A stretch of 64,000 nucleotides of DNA from Vicia villosa. Lineage: Eukaryota > Streptophyta > Magnoliopsida > Fabales > Fabaceae. The notes below the pieces were generated by a model. That model made no database searches. It had not been told where the DNA came from and saw only the letters and a list, made by a program, of their open reading frames with translations. Position numbers and translations under genes: made by a program. Shown here in pieces: positions 19,550-30,412 of this stretch (position 1 is the stretch's first letter; the number at the start of each line of letters is the position of its first letter). The stretch spans positions 34,232,766 to 34,296,765 of the forward strand of contig NC_081185.1 in NCBI RefSeq assembly GCF_029867415.1, read 5' to 3'.

Positions 19550-20010
19550 GTGTTCTGTACAAAGCCCAGAATTGAGGCTGACTCTACTTAGGGAGACTCT
19601 ATTTATGTGCCTTGTACAAAGCCCAAGGTTGTGGCTAACTGTTGAGGATAATTGAATGAATGACTCTATTTTATGTGCCTTGTACGAAGCCCAAGGTTGT
19701 GGCTAACTCTAGCTAGGGAAAACATTATTTTCTGCCTTGTACAAAGCCCAAGGTTGTGGCAGACTCTTAAATAAACTGAGTATGGATGACTCTATGGGGA
19801 AAAGATCCTAGGTGTTAGGAATCTTTGACACATGAAAGTATGGTTTATCTGCCTTGTACAAAGCCCAAGGTTGTGGCTACTGAGTGATGAAGAACTCACT
19901 GGGGAGACTCTATTATCTGCCTTGTACAATGCCCAAGGTTGAGGCTGACTATTGACAGGGGAGTTTTATTGTTTGGGTGCCTTGTATGAAGCCCAAGGTT
20001 GAGGCTAACT
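19550..20010 (-). repeat. Short interspersed repeats in B LTR U5: GTACAAAGCCCAAGG type
   Basis: Seven units of about 27 bp (consensus CTTGTACAAAGCCCAAGG followed by TTGTGGCTAAC) are spaced roughly 60-120 bp apart, near 19557, 19613, 19678, 19736, 19854, 19921 and 19981. CCTTG and CAAGG in each unit can pair. Family A LTRs have a related AAGCCCAAGAGGAGGCT repeat. The other B LTR has the same set near 43690-44150. Confidence 0.7.
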
Positions 20011-20069
20011 GTTTTTGTTGGTTTTGACTCTATTGAGGAGATTTTATTTATTGAAAGACTGTTTTTCTT

Positions 20070-20360
20070 TGGAAGCTAACCCTTTCCAGGGATTTTGACT
20101 CAGCTGGAGAAATTATTTGGTAAAAGACTGACTTTATCATGTTTTTTGGAGGCTGACCCTTTCCAGGGGTTTTGACTCTTTTGGGGAAATTATCTCCTAA
20201 GAGAAATGAATCTTTATTAATTGACTTTGGAGGCTAACCCTTTCCAGGGGTTTTATTGAAATGATGGATTGATTTTAATTGTCTTTGGAGGCTAACCCTT
20301 TCCAGGGGTTTTATTGAAATGATAGAATGTGTGGAAGCTAACCCTTTCCAGGGATTTTGT
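20070..20360 (-). repeat. Short repeats AACCCTTTCCAGGGGTTTT in B LTR
   Basis: Five copies of GGCTAACCCTTTCCAGGGG or close variants occur at about 20075, 20153, 20230, 20286 and 20335. AACCC and GGGTT arms can form a small hairpin. The same array lies in the other LTR near 44210-44500. Confidence 0.7.
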
Positions 20361-21859
20361 TGAAATGATTGGCAGAAAGATTATCTAATGGAGACTTCTT
20401 GTTTAAAGCCCAAGATGAAGGCTGACACATGCTGAGGAGAAAATAAACATAGATCCTAGACTCTGCTAAGGAAGATTGATGAAGATAAGGGTGACAGAGA
20501 CTGTCCATGTCTCTCATTCCAAAAGGTGTACTCAATGCAAAATTGAGACAAACTTAGCTTGTTTAAAGTCTGGTTTAAATTGGAAGAAACTCACCAGGGT
20601 AGGCTAAAAGGTGACTAAAGACCTGTTCCTATGTTTATAAGAAACCTGATGGGTCCTTGTATACAAGCTCAAGAGGAAGCTGGAAATGCTTTTAAGAAGC
20701 CTGTGGGTCCTTGTACAAAGCCCAAGAGGAGGCTAATCGAGGGTCCTTGTTATAGCACAAGAGAAAGCTATGTAGTTTTGAACTTATTTTGGCTCTAAGC
20801 AAATGGGTAAGAGGTTTCACCGGGAATAATTCCTCTTTGGGTGGATGTGTCCTATTATTTTTGGATTCTAAGGTTTTTACCAAGATGTTTCACCGGGAAT
20901 AATTCATCTTGGGGGTTTGAACTACAGATCTCTAATTAGGAAAGAGCCTTCACCGGGAAGACATTCTCAATCCTAGGCCATATTCCTATAATATATATAT
21001 AGTTTAACTGTCCTAAGGTTTATACTCAAACGTAGTTCTAAACTAATATATATGCACAGTTTATATTTGACAGTAATTTAAATAAAGACTGTAAATTGAA
21101 AGCTTGTAAAGCCTAACCTGGATGGAGTGGAGGCCTTTGGAGAAGTATGTACAGAGCCTCAACAATATTTTTATTGTTTTGTTGATAACAGTTGAATATA
21201 TATGATAAACAGTTAATGGTTTTTTGAAAACAGAAGAAGTGAAGATGGACAAAGGTCACATAGGTATCTGAAGAGTTTCACCGGGAATAATGCCCTTCAA
21301 ATACCAGAAGAATGTTTTGAAAACAGAAAGAAGATTTTGAAAATACAGTTTTGAAAACAAGCTAAGAAGAGAAGGTTTTTGGGACTTACACTCTATTAGA
21401 GGCCCAGTACTTTACAGTACTGGTGTAAAAGCAATTTGAAAATGATTTTGAATGATACAAGGTTTTGTTGTTTGAAAACCTTAATCATTTGATTTGATCA
21501 GAGATTTGGAAACAGTTTTGAGAATTGACAAAAGTCAACTTAGTTAAGATAAAAATAAAGATTTTTACTTAATTAAGACCTAAACAATTAGGGTTTTATC
21601 ATAAAATTATTCACACAAATAATTAGGTTAAAACAAAATTAATATATATATTTAAAGTATTTAAGAAAACACTTAAAACATACTATTTTAAACCTAATAA
21701 AAATATAAGAAATAAATAATATTTTTATGATTTTTTTTGATTATTCACAAAATATATACATTAAATGACAAGTGTGTGAAAAATGAAGTAAAAATGGATT
21801 TATTTGATAAGTTAAATAATTGTGTGAAGTTGATAAAAAAATGGAAGAAAAATAGTAGT

Positions 21860-21936
21860 AAAAATATGGTTTGGTCTCACCAAGGGTTGAACTCACGCCC
21901 TCTTGGTTACCAAACAAAACAAATACCAACTGGGCC
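21860..21936 (-). other. tRNA-like module 1 in B 3' LTR
   Basis: On minus, GGCCCAGTTGGTA (from 21936) resembles an A box. AGTTCAACCCT (from 21893) resembles a B box 43 nt later, and five T at 21864-21860 follow. The surrounding GGTTTGGTC text is shared with the family A module, so the two are homologous. It does not fold as a full tRNA. Confidence 0.45.
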
Positions 21937-22021
21937 ACGCGCGTGGCCTGTTTAAGGAAAGAGCCCATATGATTATATGTGAAAGCAAGACATTAAATGA
22001 GTTGAAAAAAATAAAATGAAC

Positions 22022-22100
22022 AAAAGGTCTGAGGGGGGGATCGAACCCCAGACCTAAGGCATGAGAAAGTGAGAGGCGCTTGTAACCAAGTGAGCTGAAC
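22022..22100 (-). other. tRNA-like module 2 in B 3' LTR
   Basis: On minus, AGCTCACTTGG (from 22096) is A-box-like. GGTTCGATCCC (from 22047) is a perfect B box 49 nt later. The T arm is flanked by GGTCTG and CAGACC, which pair, and TTTT follows at 22025-22022. This is the best Pol III-like unit in the window, but a proper anticodon arm is missing. Confidence 0.55.
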
Positions 22101-22354
22101 GTTTTAGTCGTTCAAAACACGCTTCCAATTGATTATATTTTAAACTTGCTTCTGAGAATTCAAAAAAACGCGCGCAAAGCAACTTCATCTTCAACCTCAC
22201 GATTTCAATTTCTGGAAATCCTATCTCCCTCAATTCTCAACTAAATTCAAAGATGTAAAGATGGATTTTGCTTGTTTTTGGACGAGGATCATGATGGTGT
22301 CCTTTAATTTCATTTATTCTAAGTGTAACATAAAATTCGCACGCATGAACACTA

Positions 22355-22359
22355 AGAAC
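22355..22359. other. Target site duplication, left copy (copia-like insert)
   Basis: AGAAC lies directly before the element; the same five bases follow it at 27496-27500. Five bp is the usual duplication for LTR retrotransposons. Confidence 0.9.
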
Positions 22360-23752
22360 TGTAAGTTTAAGAGTGCGCCTAAGAGGGGGGGTGAATTAGG
22401 ACTTTGAAAATTTATCCGGTTTTATGAGAATGCTTGTACTTATTTTTCTGGTTAAGTGTTTGAAGGTTCTTGAATAGTTCTTTTCTTTTCTTGATAATAG
22501 TGATGGAAGCGGTAAAAAGCGGAAAAGTAAAGAACACAACGATATATACTGGTTCCCCTCACAATCCGAGAGTACTCCAATCCCCTTTCAAACACGAAAG
22601 AGATTTTACTATTGTTAGATCTTTGTACAAGCCTATACTAAGACTCCTCCTACAATCTTCTAACAAAACCACCAAGAACAATCCTCTTGGATTTCAATAA
22701 GTCCTTAAGAGAACACCCTCCCTAAGGATACCTCTTGTTTCCAAAACTATGGACAACAAGGTTACAACTACCAAGAACAATCCTCTTGGATTTACCAACT
22801 TGATTATGAGAACAATCCTCTCACTAATCAAAGACTCTTGCTTCCAACAATCCTGGATAGCAAATCAATAATAACAAAATATATTTGAGTAGAAGTTTTG
22901 ATACAATGAATCAATCACTTGATTGATCTTCCCTTTCAAGTAAACAAATCTTTTAATGTAACACAAGTGTTTATGAATGGTATGAAATGTTTCTTTGCAA
23001 TATTAAAAGAAAATATATGCAAGAGGTTTCAATGAAATTTGAAGTATATGACACTTGGTATTTATATGAAGATTTCTTGATGTATAAGATTTGTATGAAT
23101 TTTTTTGAATGAAAGAGGTGATTTGATAAATCTGAAATTCTGTGTTTTATATCCTCTAAAAACACCCCTACAAAAGATCATAATCCATGGAAGGTTGCAA
23201 ATACAAAGGGTGAAGAGGTATGTCATAAAAGCTGTTGGAAAAGATATAATTTTTCAAACTGCGCACAGAGGAACCGGTTCCCAAAATATGGAACCCGGGT
23301 TCCCTAACCCAACGTTAAAAAGAAATTCAAATTTTGAACTGGGGAACCGGTTCCCAAAATCTGGAACTCGGTTCCTGACTCTTTTAGCGCAAATAAAAGT
23401 TGGCAGAAGTCTTGGGGAACCGGTTCCTCCAATTTGGAACCCGGTTCCTAAGAATGAAAAACTCAAAAAACTTTATGGAAAGGTTTGAAATGATTCTAGG
23501 ATGTATGTAAGATTTATAGATGATGTATATATGTTTGAAAACACTTGTTATGCATTAATAGACTTGCTTTGCCATAAATCTTAATACCTTAGATCAACCA
23601 AGCTTGAAACCATTGAGGAAATCTTGAATCTTGTTTCTTTTTAAAAATACTTGATCCATTGCTTATTTGATCTTTTTGCTCATCCTTTATTGATGCATAC
23701 TTATGATAGTTGTCTTCATCAAAACATAGTATTGTAGAAGCTTGCCTTCACA
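22360..23752 (-). repeat. 3' LTR of the copia-like element
   Basis: Begins TGTAAGTTTA and ends CCTTCACA on +. It is 1393 bp, as is its partner at 26103-27495. It contains three tandem units with GGAACCGGTTCC-type palindromes (23269-23450). The 127-codon + ORF inside it is not considered a gene. Confidence 0.93.
23269..23450. repeat. GGAACCGGTTCC palindrome array in the copia-like LTR
   Basis: Three units of about 70 bp each hold a pair of palindromes: GGAACCGGTTCC followed 10-11 bases later by GGAACCCGGGTTCC, GGAACTCGGTTCC or GGAACCCGGTTCC. The same array is in the other LTR (27012-27193). AACCGGTT-type sites can be protein-binding palindromes; the factor is unknown. Confidence 0.65.
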
Positions 23753-23767
23753 TTCTCCCCCTTTTTG
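23753..23767 (-). other. Polypurine tract of the copia-like element
   Basis: The minus strand reads AAAAAGGGGGAGAA directly before the LTR start TGTGAAGG, a typical plus-strand primer site. This fixes the element's orientation as minus. Confidence 0.85.
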
Positions 23768-23999
23768 ATGATGACAACCTTTGAAATATGAAGTGTAATG
23801 CTTGTTATGTGAATGCTCCCCCTAAATTTGATAACTCCCCCTTGATCAAAGCTCTCCCTTGATTCTTGAGAAATATTATTTCTTTGTGGCTGCAAATGTT
23901 AGGTACAAGCAAGCATACACATATACACAAATATCTTCTCCCCCTTTGTCATTATCAAAAAGGATGGAAAAAAGATAAATTATTATAAAATATGAACAC
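23768..23999 (-). other. Non-coding 3' part of the copia-like interior
   Basis: AT-rich sequence between the degenerate coding remnant and the PPT, with short CTCCCCCT repeats near 23810-23850 and 23935. No coding signal seen. Confidence 0.5.
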
Positions 24000-24303
24000 A
24001 AATAATTCTTTACCCATGAGTTTTACCTCATTGGTGACTTCATCAATGATCAAGCATTCTTCCTTAGTGAATTTGATCTTGAAGCCTTTGTCACAAAGTT
24101 GACTTTTGCTTAGAAGATTTTGCTTTAGTCTTTCAACATAAAGTACATCCTCAATGGATATGAAAGTTAGTAATCCAACTTTGTTAATGCCAAGAATTCT
24201 TCCTTTAAGGTATTCTCCATATGTGAAATCACCCTTGGACTTAAAAACTAGATTTGAAAGTTAGTTTATGTCTCCCATCAAATGCTTAGAACCACCACTA
24301 GAC
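24000..24303 (-). pseudogene. Degenerate copia protease / pre-integrase remnant
   Basis: Downstream of the gag stop, the minus strand in one frame still resembles a copia protease followed by the linker before integrase. The motif normally written DSGCSxHMTGD is seen as SSGGSKHLMGD, so the catalytic Asp is lost. Shortly after it is an in-frame stop. Further on, GRILGINKVG and EDVLYVERLKQNLLSKSQLC are recognisable as the pre-integrase linker. The sequence then passes into non-coding DNA with no integrase core. It cannot supply protease activity. Confidence 0.75.
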
Positions 24304-24351
24304 AAAACACCATAGATTTTAAGTGGTCCTCAAGCAAACCTACAAAACAAA

Positions 24352-26055
24352 TTAAGTTTGATTTGGTACCCAAGTGGCTTTGGGTCCATCATAGTTAGTT
24401 CCTTTCTTCACCCATACATAATGTCCACTAGGAACACTAAAGTTCCTTACATAACAAGCATTGGGTGTGTGACCAATAATACCACAATAAAAACAAGTAG
24501 GTTCAAAGTTGCTTTTATATCTAGGAACATATGGTTTCTTTTTAGGAAACCTTTTAGGATGATGATGAACCTTTTGTGCCTTATCCAATTTGTTGAATTG
24601 TTCACTTGCCTTCACAAAGATAGTTTTACTAGTACTTGGTTTAGACTTTGCATATCCAAGACCACTTTTATCATTAGGGAATCTTTGTTGCCTAAGGACA
24701 CCTTCCAACCCAATTTGTCCTTTTTCATACCTTTCAAGGACTCTCTTTAATTGAACAATTTGAAAAGAATGTGATTCACAATTCTTGCATGCAACACTAT
24801 CTTCTTGAACACTAATCATTTTTTCTTTGTTATCTTTTTGTTCTTCTTCAATTATCTTAACCTTCTCTTCTAAAGATGATATTATTTTCTTTTGAGATGA
24901 GATAGTTTTATAGAGAATTTTGCACTCATTTAACAATTCATTTATTGCATCTTGAACATCATTATCAAAAAGAGAAAATTCATTACTAACCTCATTGTCT
25001 TCATCATCGGAATGGTGTGTTGCTACCAATGCAAGATTCACATGTTCTTCATCTGAAGATGAACTTATTTCATTGTCATCCCATGCTACATATGCTTTCT
25101 TTGATTTTTTATCCTTATTTTTCTTGAAGTATTTGTTCTTCTTTTCAAGTTTAGGGCATTCACTTTTGACATGTCCTCTTTCTCCACATTCAAAGCATTT
25201 AATCTTCCTTGTTGGTACTTCATCTTTAATGATCTCCTTTTTTTTTTCTTTTCTTAGAAATTTTTCAAACTTTTTGATAAACTCATTATCTTCTTCACTA
25301 GTGGATTCATCCTCTTGATTGCTATCATGATGCTTGACTCTTGTCTTCAAGGCAATATCTTTTGAATCTTTCATTTGAATTTCATGCGTTTCAAGTCTTC
25401 CAAGTTCTGTTTCATATTCTTGAAGTTTACCGAACAAGGTTGCGGAAGTCATCTTTGATAGATTCTTTTTCTCGGATATCGCCGTTACTTTCGGTTGCCA
25501 TTCTCTTGTTAAAGATCTGAGCACCTTTAAATTTAGTTCTTCGGTAGGGAGAGTCTTACCGAGTGCCTTCAAGTGATTTGTCAAATGAACGAATCTTTTT
25601 TGCAATTCGAGAATAGTTTCTCTGGGCTTCATTCTAAACAATTCGTATTCTTGGCTTAAGGTATTCAATCTTGATCTTTTAACTTCAGCGGTACCTTCAT
25701 GAGTTTCTACAAGAGTATCCCAAATTTCCTTTGATGTTGTACATGTTGATATTCGGAAGAATTCATCCATACTAAGAGCACCATGAAGAAGACTGATCGC
25801 CTTTTTGTCAGCAAGAACTTTCCTTCTATCATCATCGTTCCATGAAACTTTAAGCTTTGTTGATTCAACACCATCGACGATAGTTGTAGGAACAAAGGGA
25901 CCATTTTGGACTGCTTCCCATACTTCTTCTCCTTTTGCTTCTAAGTGAGCCTTCATTTGGATTTTCCAAAAGTCAAAGTATTCACCACAAAATAATGGAG
26001 GCTTGTTGTTACTACCACCATCTCTAAAAACTGGATTCTGATTTGCGGAAGCCAT
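24352..26055 (-). CDS. Copia-type Gag of the nested element
   Basis: This 567-residue intact Gag would form the particle and bind RNA. Residues 20-220 form the copia Gag (UBN2-like) domain, with FCGEYFDFWKIQMKAHLEA near the start and LQEYETELGRLE near its end. A Lys/Glu-rich stretch follows. A CCHC zinc knuckle is at 287-300 (CFECGERGHVKSEC) and a second is at about 521-534 (CFYCGIIGHTPNAC). The middle (about 370-450) is acidic and coiled-coil-like. The start MASANQNPVF lies about 33 nt from the PBS, the usual short leader. It ends in a stop before the broken protease. It is the only intact gene of the element, suggesting that Gag is kept while enzymes are borrowed. Confidence 0.92.
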   Translation of the reverse strand: MASANQNPVFRDGGSNNKPPLFCGEYFDFWKIQMKAHLEAKGEEVWEAVQNGPFVPTTIVDGVESTKLKVSWNDDDRRKVLADKKAISLLHGALSMDEFFRISTCTTSKEIWDTLVETHEGTAEVKRSRLNTLSQEYELFRMKPRETILELQKRFVHLTNHLKALGKTLPTEELNLKVLRSLTREWQPKVTAISEKKNLSKMTSATLFGKLQEYETELGRLETHEIQMKDSKDIALKTRVKHHDSNQEDESTSEEDNEFIKKFEKFLRKEKKKEIIKDEVPTRKIKCFECGERGHVKSECPKLEKKNKYFKKNKDKKSKKAYVAWDDNEISSSSDEEHVNLALVATHHSDDEDNEVSNEFSLFDNDVQDAINELLNECKILYKTISSQKKIISSLEEKVKIIEEEQKDNKEKMISVQEDSVACKNCESHSFQIVQLKRVLERYEKGQIGLEGVLRQQRFPNDKSGLGYAKSKPSTSKTIFVKASEQFNKLDKAQKVHHHPKRFPKKKPYVPRYKSNFEPTCFYCGIIGHTPNACYVRNFSVPSGHYVWVKKGTNYDGPKATWVPNQT

Positions 26056-26088
26056 TCTGGATCTTTAGGAACAAGTTACCTATAACTT

Positions 26089-26100
26089 GCTCTGATGCCA
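26089..26100 (-). other. Primer binding site of the copia-like element
   Basis: Minus strand TGGCATCAGAGC, two bases after the LTR end. It differs by one base from TGGTATCAGAGC, the site for initiator tRNA-Met used by many copia elements. Confidence 0.85.
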
Positions 26101-26102
26101 AT

Positions 26103-27495
26103 TGTAAGTTTAAGAGTGCGCCTAAGAGGGGGGGTGAATTAGGACTTTGAAAATTTATCCGGTTTTATGAGAATGCTTGTACTTATTTTTCTGGTTAAGT
26201 GTTTGAAGGTTCTTGAATAGTTCTTTTCTTTTCTTGATAATAGTGATGGAAGCGGTAAAAAGCGGAAAAGTAAAGAACACAACGATATATACTGGTTCCC
26301 CTCACAATCCGAGAGTACTCCAGTCCCCTTTCAAACACGAAAGAGATTTTACTATTGTTAGATCTTTGTACAAGCCTATACTAAGACTCCTCCTACAATC
26401 TTCTAACAAAACCACCAAGAACAATCCTCTTGGATTTCAATAAGTCCTTAAGAGAACACCCTCCCTAAGGATACCTCTTGTTTCCAAAACTATGGACAAC
26501 AAGGTTACAACTACCAAGAACAATCCTCTTGGATTTACCAACTTGATTATGAGAACAATCCTCTCACTAATCAAAGACTCTTGCTTCCAACAATCCTGGA
26601 TAGCAAATCAATAATAACAAAATATATTCGAGTAGAAGTTTTGATACAATGAATCAATCACTTGATTGATCTTCCCTTTCAAGTAAACAAATCTTTTAAT
26701 GTAACACAAGTGTTTATGAATGGTATGAAATGTTTCTTTGCAATATTAAAAGAAAATATATGCAAGAGGTTTCAATGAAATTTGAAGTATATGACACTTG
26801 GTATTTATATGAAGATTTCTTGATGTATAAGATTTGTATGAATTTTTTTGAATGAAAGAGGTGATTTGATAAATCTGAAATTCTGTGTTTTATATCCTCT
26901 AAAAACACCCCTACAAAAGATCATAATCCATGGAAGGTTGCAAATACAAAGGGTGAAGAGGTATGTCATAAAAGCTGTTGGAAAAGATATAATTTTTCAA
27001 ACTGCGCACAGAGGAACCGGTTCCCAAAATATGGAACCCGGGTTCCCTAACCCAACGTTAAAAAGAAATTCAAATTTTGAACTGGGGAACCGGTTCCCAA
27101 AATCTGGAACTCGGTTCCTGACTCTTTTAGCGCAAATAAAAGTTGGCAGAAGTCTTGGGGAACCGGTTCCTCCAATTTGGAACCCGGTTCCTAAGAATGA
27201 AAAACTCAAAAAACTTTATGGAAAGGTTTGAAATGATTCTAGGATGTATGTAAGATTTATAGATGATGTATATATGTTTGAAAACACTTGTTATGCATTA
27301 ATAGACTTGCTTTGCCATAAATCTTAATACCTTAGATCAACCAAGCTTGAAACCATTGAGGAAATCTTGAATCTTGTTTCTTTTTAAAAATACTTGATCC
27401 ATTGCTTATTTGATCTTTTTGCTCATCCTTTATTGATGCATACTTATGATAGTTGTCTTCATCAAAACATAGTATTGTAGAAGCTTGCCTTCACA
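26103..27495 (-). repeat. 5' LTR of the copia-like element
   Basis: This 1393-bp copy of 22360-23752 has the same termini and palindrome array. I noted two substitutions (CCAATCCCC/CCAGTCCCC and ATATTTGAG/ATATTCGAG). Confidence 0.93.
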
Positions 27496-28041
27496 AGAAC
27501 CCTAAAACTGAAATTAAACATGAAATGCTATATATGTATGCTTTGATGCAATTGATTGAGGGCTAATGATCTATGAAGGTGCAGAAACCAACTGGTAACT
27601 TCATTTTAAATTTATCATGCGTGAATCATAGAGTTTGAAGTTTTGGAAACTTACCTGAAAAATGAAGATCTGGCTCTGATCAAAGTGTGTTGCAGAGTTG
27701 TTGCAACGATCCAGATAGCTTCAGTGATCCTCCTTGAAGGTGTTGAGATGCTTAGCTTGGACTGAAAGTACCCAGAACCTCTTGCTCGACCCCAACTGCA
27801 ACAGCTCCAAGTGAGAGGTGAAGATGATGATTCCTCACTCCCAGAAGTGTTTCAGAGGTTTGGATCACCTCTAAATGACTCCCCTAATGTGTTTGAATAC
27901 TTAATTCCAAGGGAAGAGCTTTGGTTTGAAGAATCCGAGTCTTCTTGCCAAAGAACCTTTGAAAACCTTAAGTATGGAGAAAGAAGAGAGAAAGCAAGAA
28001 TTCTGTTGCTTTGGTGTGTTTTTGAATGAGGAATGCCTCTG

Positions 28042-28049
28042 TATTTATA
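28042..28049 (-). promoter_or_regulatory. Predicted TATA box of the B 3' LTR
   Basis: Minus strand GCCTATAAATACAGAGG; CACACC follows about 32 nt downstream, exactly as in family A, placing the likely start near 28017. The identical box in the 5' LTR (47038-47045) is the one that would drive the element. Confidence 0.68.
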
Positions 28050-28637
28050 GGCAAATGGATGCAGATCAATTGGCTGTGGTGAGCTTGCTTAGTGTAGTGA
28101 GTTTGGTTTCTTAGCCATGAAGAAATTCAAAGAATCTCCAAAATGCAATGATGCATTTTCGGGCTAGCTTCCCCTATCCATTGATTCCATCTGATCTTAG
28201 GGGACATTTCAGATGCAAAGTGAGCTCCAATTGGTTGATGAGAAGATTCCTTGGGTGATTCATCAATTTGCCATAAATTCACAAAAGTAATCATTACATA
28301 ATCACATGTTCTTGTTTTTAGAATCTTCTTCAATTCTTATGGCATGGTGAAAATGAATGCATGGCATGGTTTCAGACATGTTATGGATCGTGTAGCATCC
28401 ATTAGTGAAGCAAAATGCACAAAATTGCAAAGTTCCAATTTGCACATGACCTATAATTTTACTTCATGAGGCCAACTTTGAACAAGCATAACTCCTAGCT
28501 CAAATTGAATTTGGAGAAGGTTGAACACAATTTGGAAAGCCCTAAACATCTACTTCAAATCATTAGTTTATGTCTTCTTCAGAATCATTTGGGAAATTTG
28601 TGAAAAATGAGCCCAAAGTTGGATGAAAACTAGGTTA

Positions 28638-28665
28638 AAACACTTAGAAAAATTTCTAAGTGTTT
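28638..28665. repeat. U3 inverted repeat, family B
   Basis: AAACACTTAGAAA and TTTCTAAGTGTTT are perfect 13-bp arms around AA. The core ACTTAGAAA is shared with the family A palindrome. The other LTR has it at 47634-47661. Confidence 0.65.
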
Positions 28666-29578
28666 ATGACCTAAACTTCAAAATTTCCAAAACTTCATAA
28701 ATGGTTGATCTTTTGAAAAAAGTTCCTTTGTAAGATGTTGTTTTATTTTGCAAGATCTACAACTTTCATGTTGGAAGTTTTTTGAGTTGTGTAGGTGAAA
28801 TTTTGAGTTCTCACCATGCCTTCAAAAACCCTAATTCCCGACTTTTTGTTCCTTGATGAATTTCTTTGAATTTCTTTGGTCAAATGACTTTGACATCCAT
28901 ATATTGATGATATTGATCTTTGAAAGTCATTTTTTGACAAAAAACCTTAAAAGTCAATGATGATCCCACACAGTTGACTTTTCCTGACAAAGTGAGATTT
29001 TGGACTTTTGTGTAGAATCAAGATCTTCTCCTCAAATGAATGATGTAAATGGATTATATTGAGGTAGTAGAGATTTTTGAATCATGTTTTGAGTTTTGGA
29101 TCCATGCCCTGATTAAAAGTCAACTATCTTGGTGAATTAGGTCAAAAACCCTAATTGTCGACCAGAGGACAATGATGAGTGTAGACTTTGAATTGAGGTG
29201 TAATGTCCAGTGGATCTTGTCATATGAGTTATTTGAAGATGATTAATGTCTTTGAATGGTTTCCTGGGGCTTTTTAGGGTTTCCCAAAGGTGATCCCTGA
29301 TTTTAGTCCTTGATAGGCTCCAAACCCTAGTCTGTTGATCTGAGTAATCCTGTACTTAGATGACTGGGGGTCTCAATCAATCATAGGTGTAATAATGAGG
29401 CTTTTGAGTCTTATGATTGTATTAGAGACTAATCCCTCTATTGATTGATCCTTTGCCTGAGTTTTCTTGTCTCTGAGCATCCTCGATTAGATACCAGATT
29501 GCCCTGGGTACTTACTTTGACTTGATGAAAATCCTAAAGATATGTCATCTCAGGGGGGTCAAAAATTAGGGTATGACA

Positions 29579-29594
29579 GATGCCCCTATTTAAG
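29579..29594 (-). other. Polypurine tract of Ogre B
   Basis: Minus strand CTTAAATAGGGGCATC immediately before the LTR start at 29578; nearly the same as in family A. Confidence 0.75.
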
Positions 29595-29941
29595 TTTCTT
29601 TTATCTGGAGGGAGAGAGATTGAGATCTCGATTTCTCCTGCGTAAAAGAGACTTAAATATCAAAGAATGCCCGAATTTTTGGGCGCTCCTGAGATGATAA
29701 AATCTTTGCATGATTTGATCCCGTTGTCGCACTTGGCGGGGGATGAGGAGACAAACTCCTGCAGAAATACTTGATGTGGATTCTGGCGAATGGATGGCAA
29801 TGTAGGATGCGCAATCCATCTTCTTTAACTAAGTGTTGATTCTTAGAAAAAGGTAAACAACCTCCCCTTTGTTTCGGATGTCCAAATCTCGAAACTGGTC
29901 TTAGTTGTGTTTGGACAATATCTCAGATAAAGAGAAAATTT

Positions 29942-30321
29942 CCAAAGGTTTGTTTCCTCATCAAACTTCTCATCAGCACTTGGAGATGAGACGCCATTTG
30001 ATGGTAGTAGAGAAACTTCAAAGGTTTGTTTCCTCGTCAAACTTCTTATCAGCGCTTGGAGATAAGATGCCATTTGACGGCTGTAAAGAAACTTCAAAGG
30101 TTTGTTTCCTCGTCAAACTTCTTACCATCGCTTGGAGGTAAGATGCCATTTGACGGCTGTAAAAAAACTTCAAAGGTTTGTTTCCTCGTCAAACTTCTTA
30201 CCATCGCTTGGAGGTAAGATGCCATTTGACGGCTGTAAAGAAACTTCAAAGGTTTGTTTCCTCGTCAAACTTCTTACCATCGCTTGGAGATAAGATGCCA
30301 TTTGACGGCTGTAAAGAAACT
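29942..30321 (-). repeat. Five 76-bp tandem repeats with covarying stems (B)
   Basis: Units start at 29942, 30018, 30094, 30170 and 30246, a period of exactly 76. Each contains a hairpin whose stem changes in step: CTCATC/GATGAG (29969-29990), CTTATC/GATAAG (30045-30066), CTTACC/GGTAAG (30121-30142 and 30197-30218) and CTTACC/GATAAG (30273-30294; the odd pair is U-G in RNA). Each unit also has GTTTG...CAAAC. The second B unit has the same array at 48938-49317. Confidence 0.8.
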
Positions 30322-30412
30322 TCACCATCTTCCCTTTTGACTTGACGTCTTTGAAAGAATGTCATATGGCCTCATGATCTTTTGAGGGGCTAATGACTTT
30401 GTTTGAAGGCGG

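Larger units (their letters stand above)
22360..27495 (-). mobile_element. Non-autonomous Ty1/copia-type element with gag only, nested in the B LTR
   Basis: The insert is bounded by TG...CA and by a 5-bp target duplication AGAAC (22355-22359 and 27496-27500). The other B LTR has the uninterrupted site at about 46487-46497. Two 1393-bp LTRs flank a 2350-bp interior with PBS, gag and PPT. There is no integrase, RT or RNase H. Such elements with only gag have been described in plants as TR-GAG elements. I saw two substitutions between its LTRs, so insertion is recent, and the missing enzymes must have come from another copia element. Confidence 0.93.
18503..29578 (-). repeat. 3' LTR of Ogre B, split by a copia-like insertion
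   Basis: On + the LTR runs TGTGGTGTCG (18503) to GGGTATGACA (29578), apart from the insert at 22360-27495 and its 5-bp target duplicate (27496-27500). The remaining 5935 bp align with 42640-48574. It holds a U5 hairpin (18790-18805), two sets of short repeats (19550-20010 and 20070-20360), two tRNA-like modules, a TATA box and a U3 palindrome. No gene was found; short ORFs inside it are chance. Confidence 0.93.

Noticed and set aside
22022..22100. A genuine tRNA gene
   Set aside because: A and B boxes are good, but no complete acceptor and anticodon stems can be drawn; described as a tRNA-like module instead.
23105..23488. 127-codon + ORF in the copia-like LTR
   Set aside because: Its repeated GTGS-like residues only reflect the GGAACCGGTTCC palindromes.
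29942..30321. CRISPR array
   Set aside because: Head-to-tail 76-bp repeats without spacers in a plant retrotransposon.
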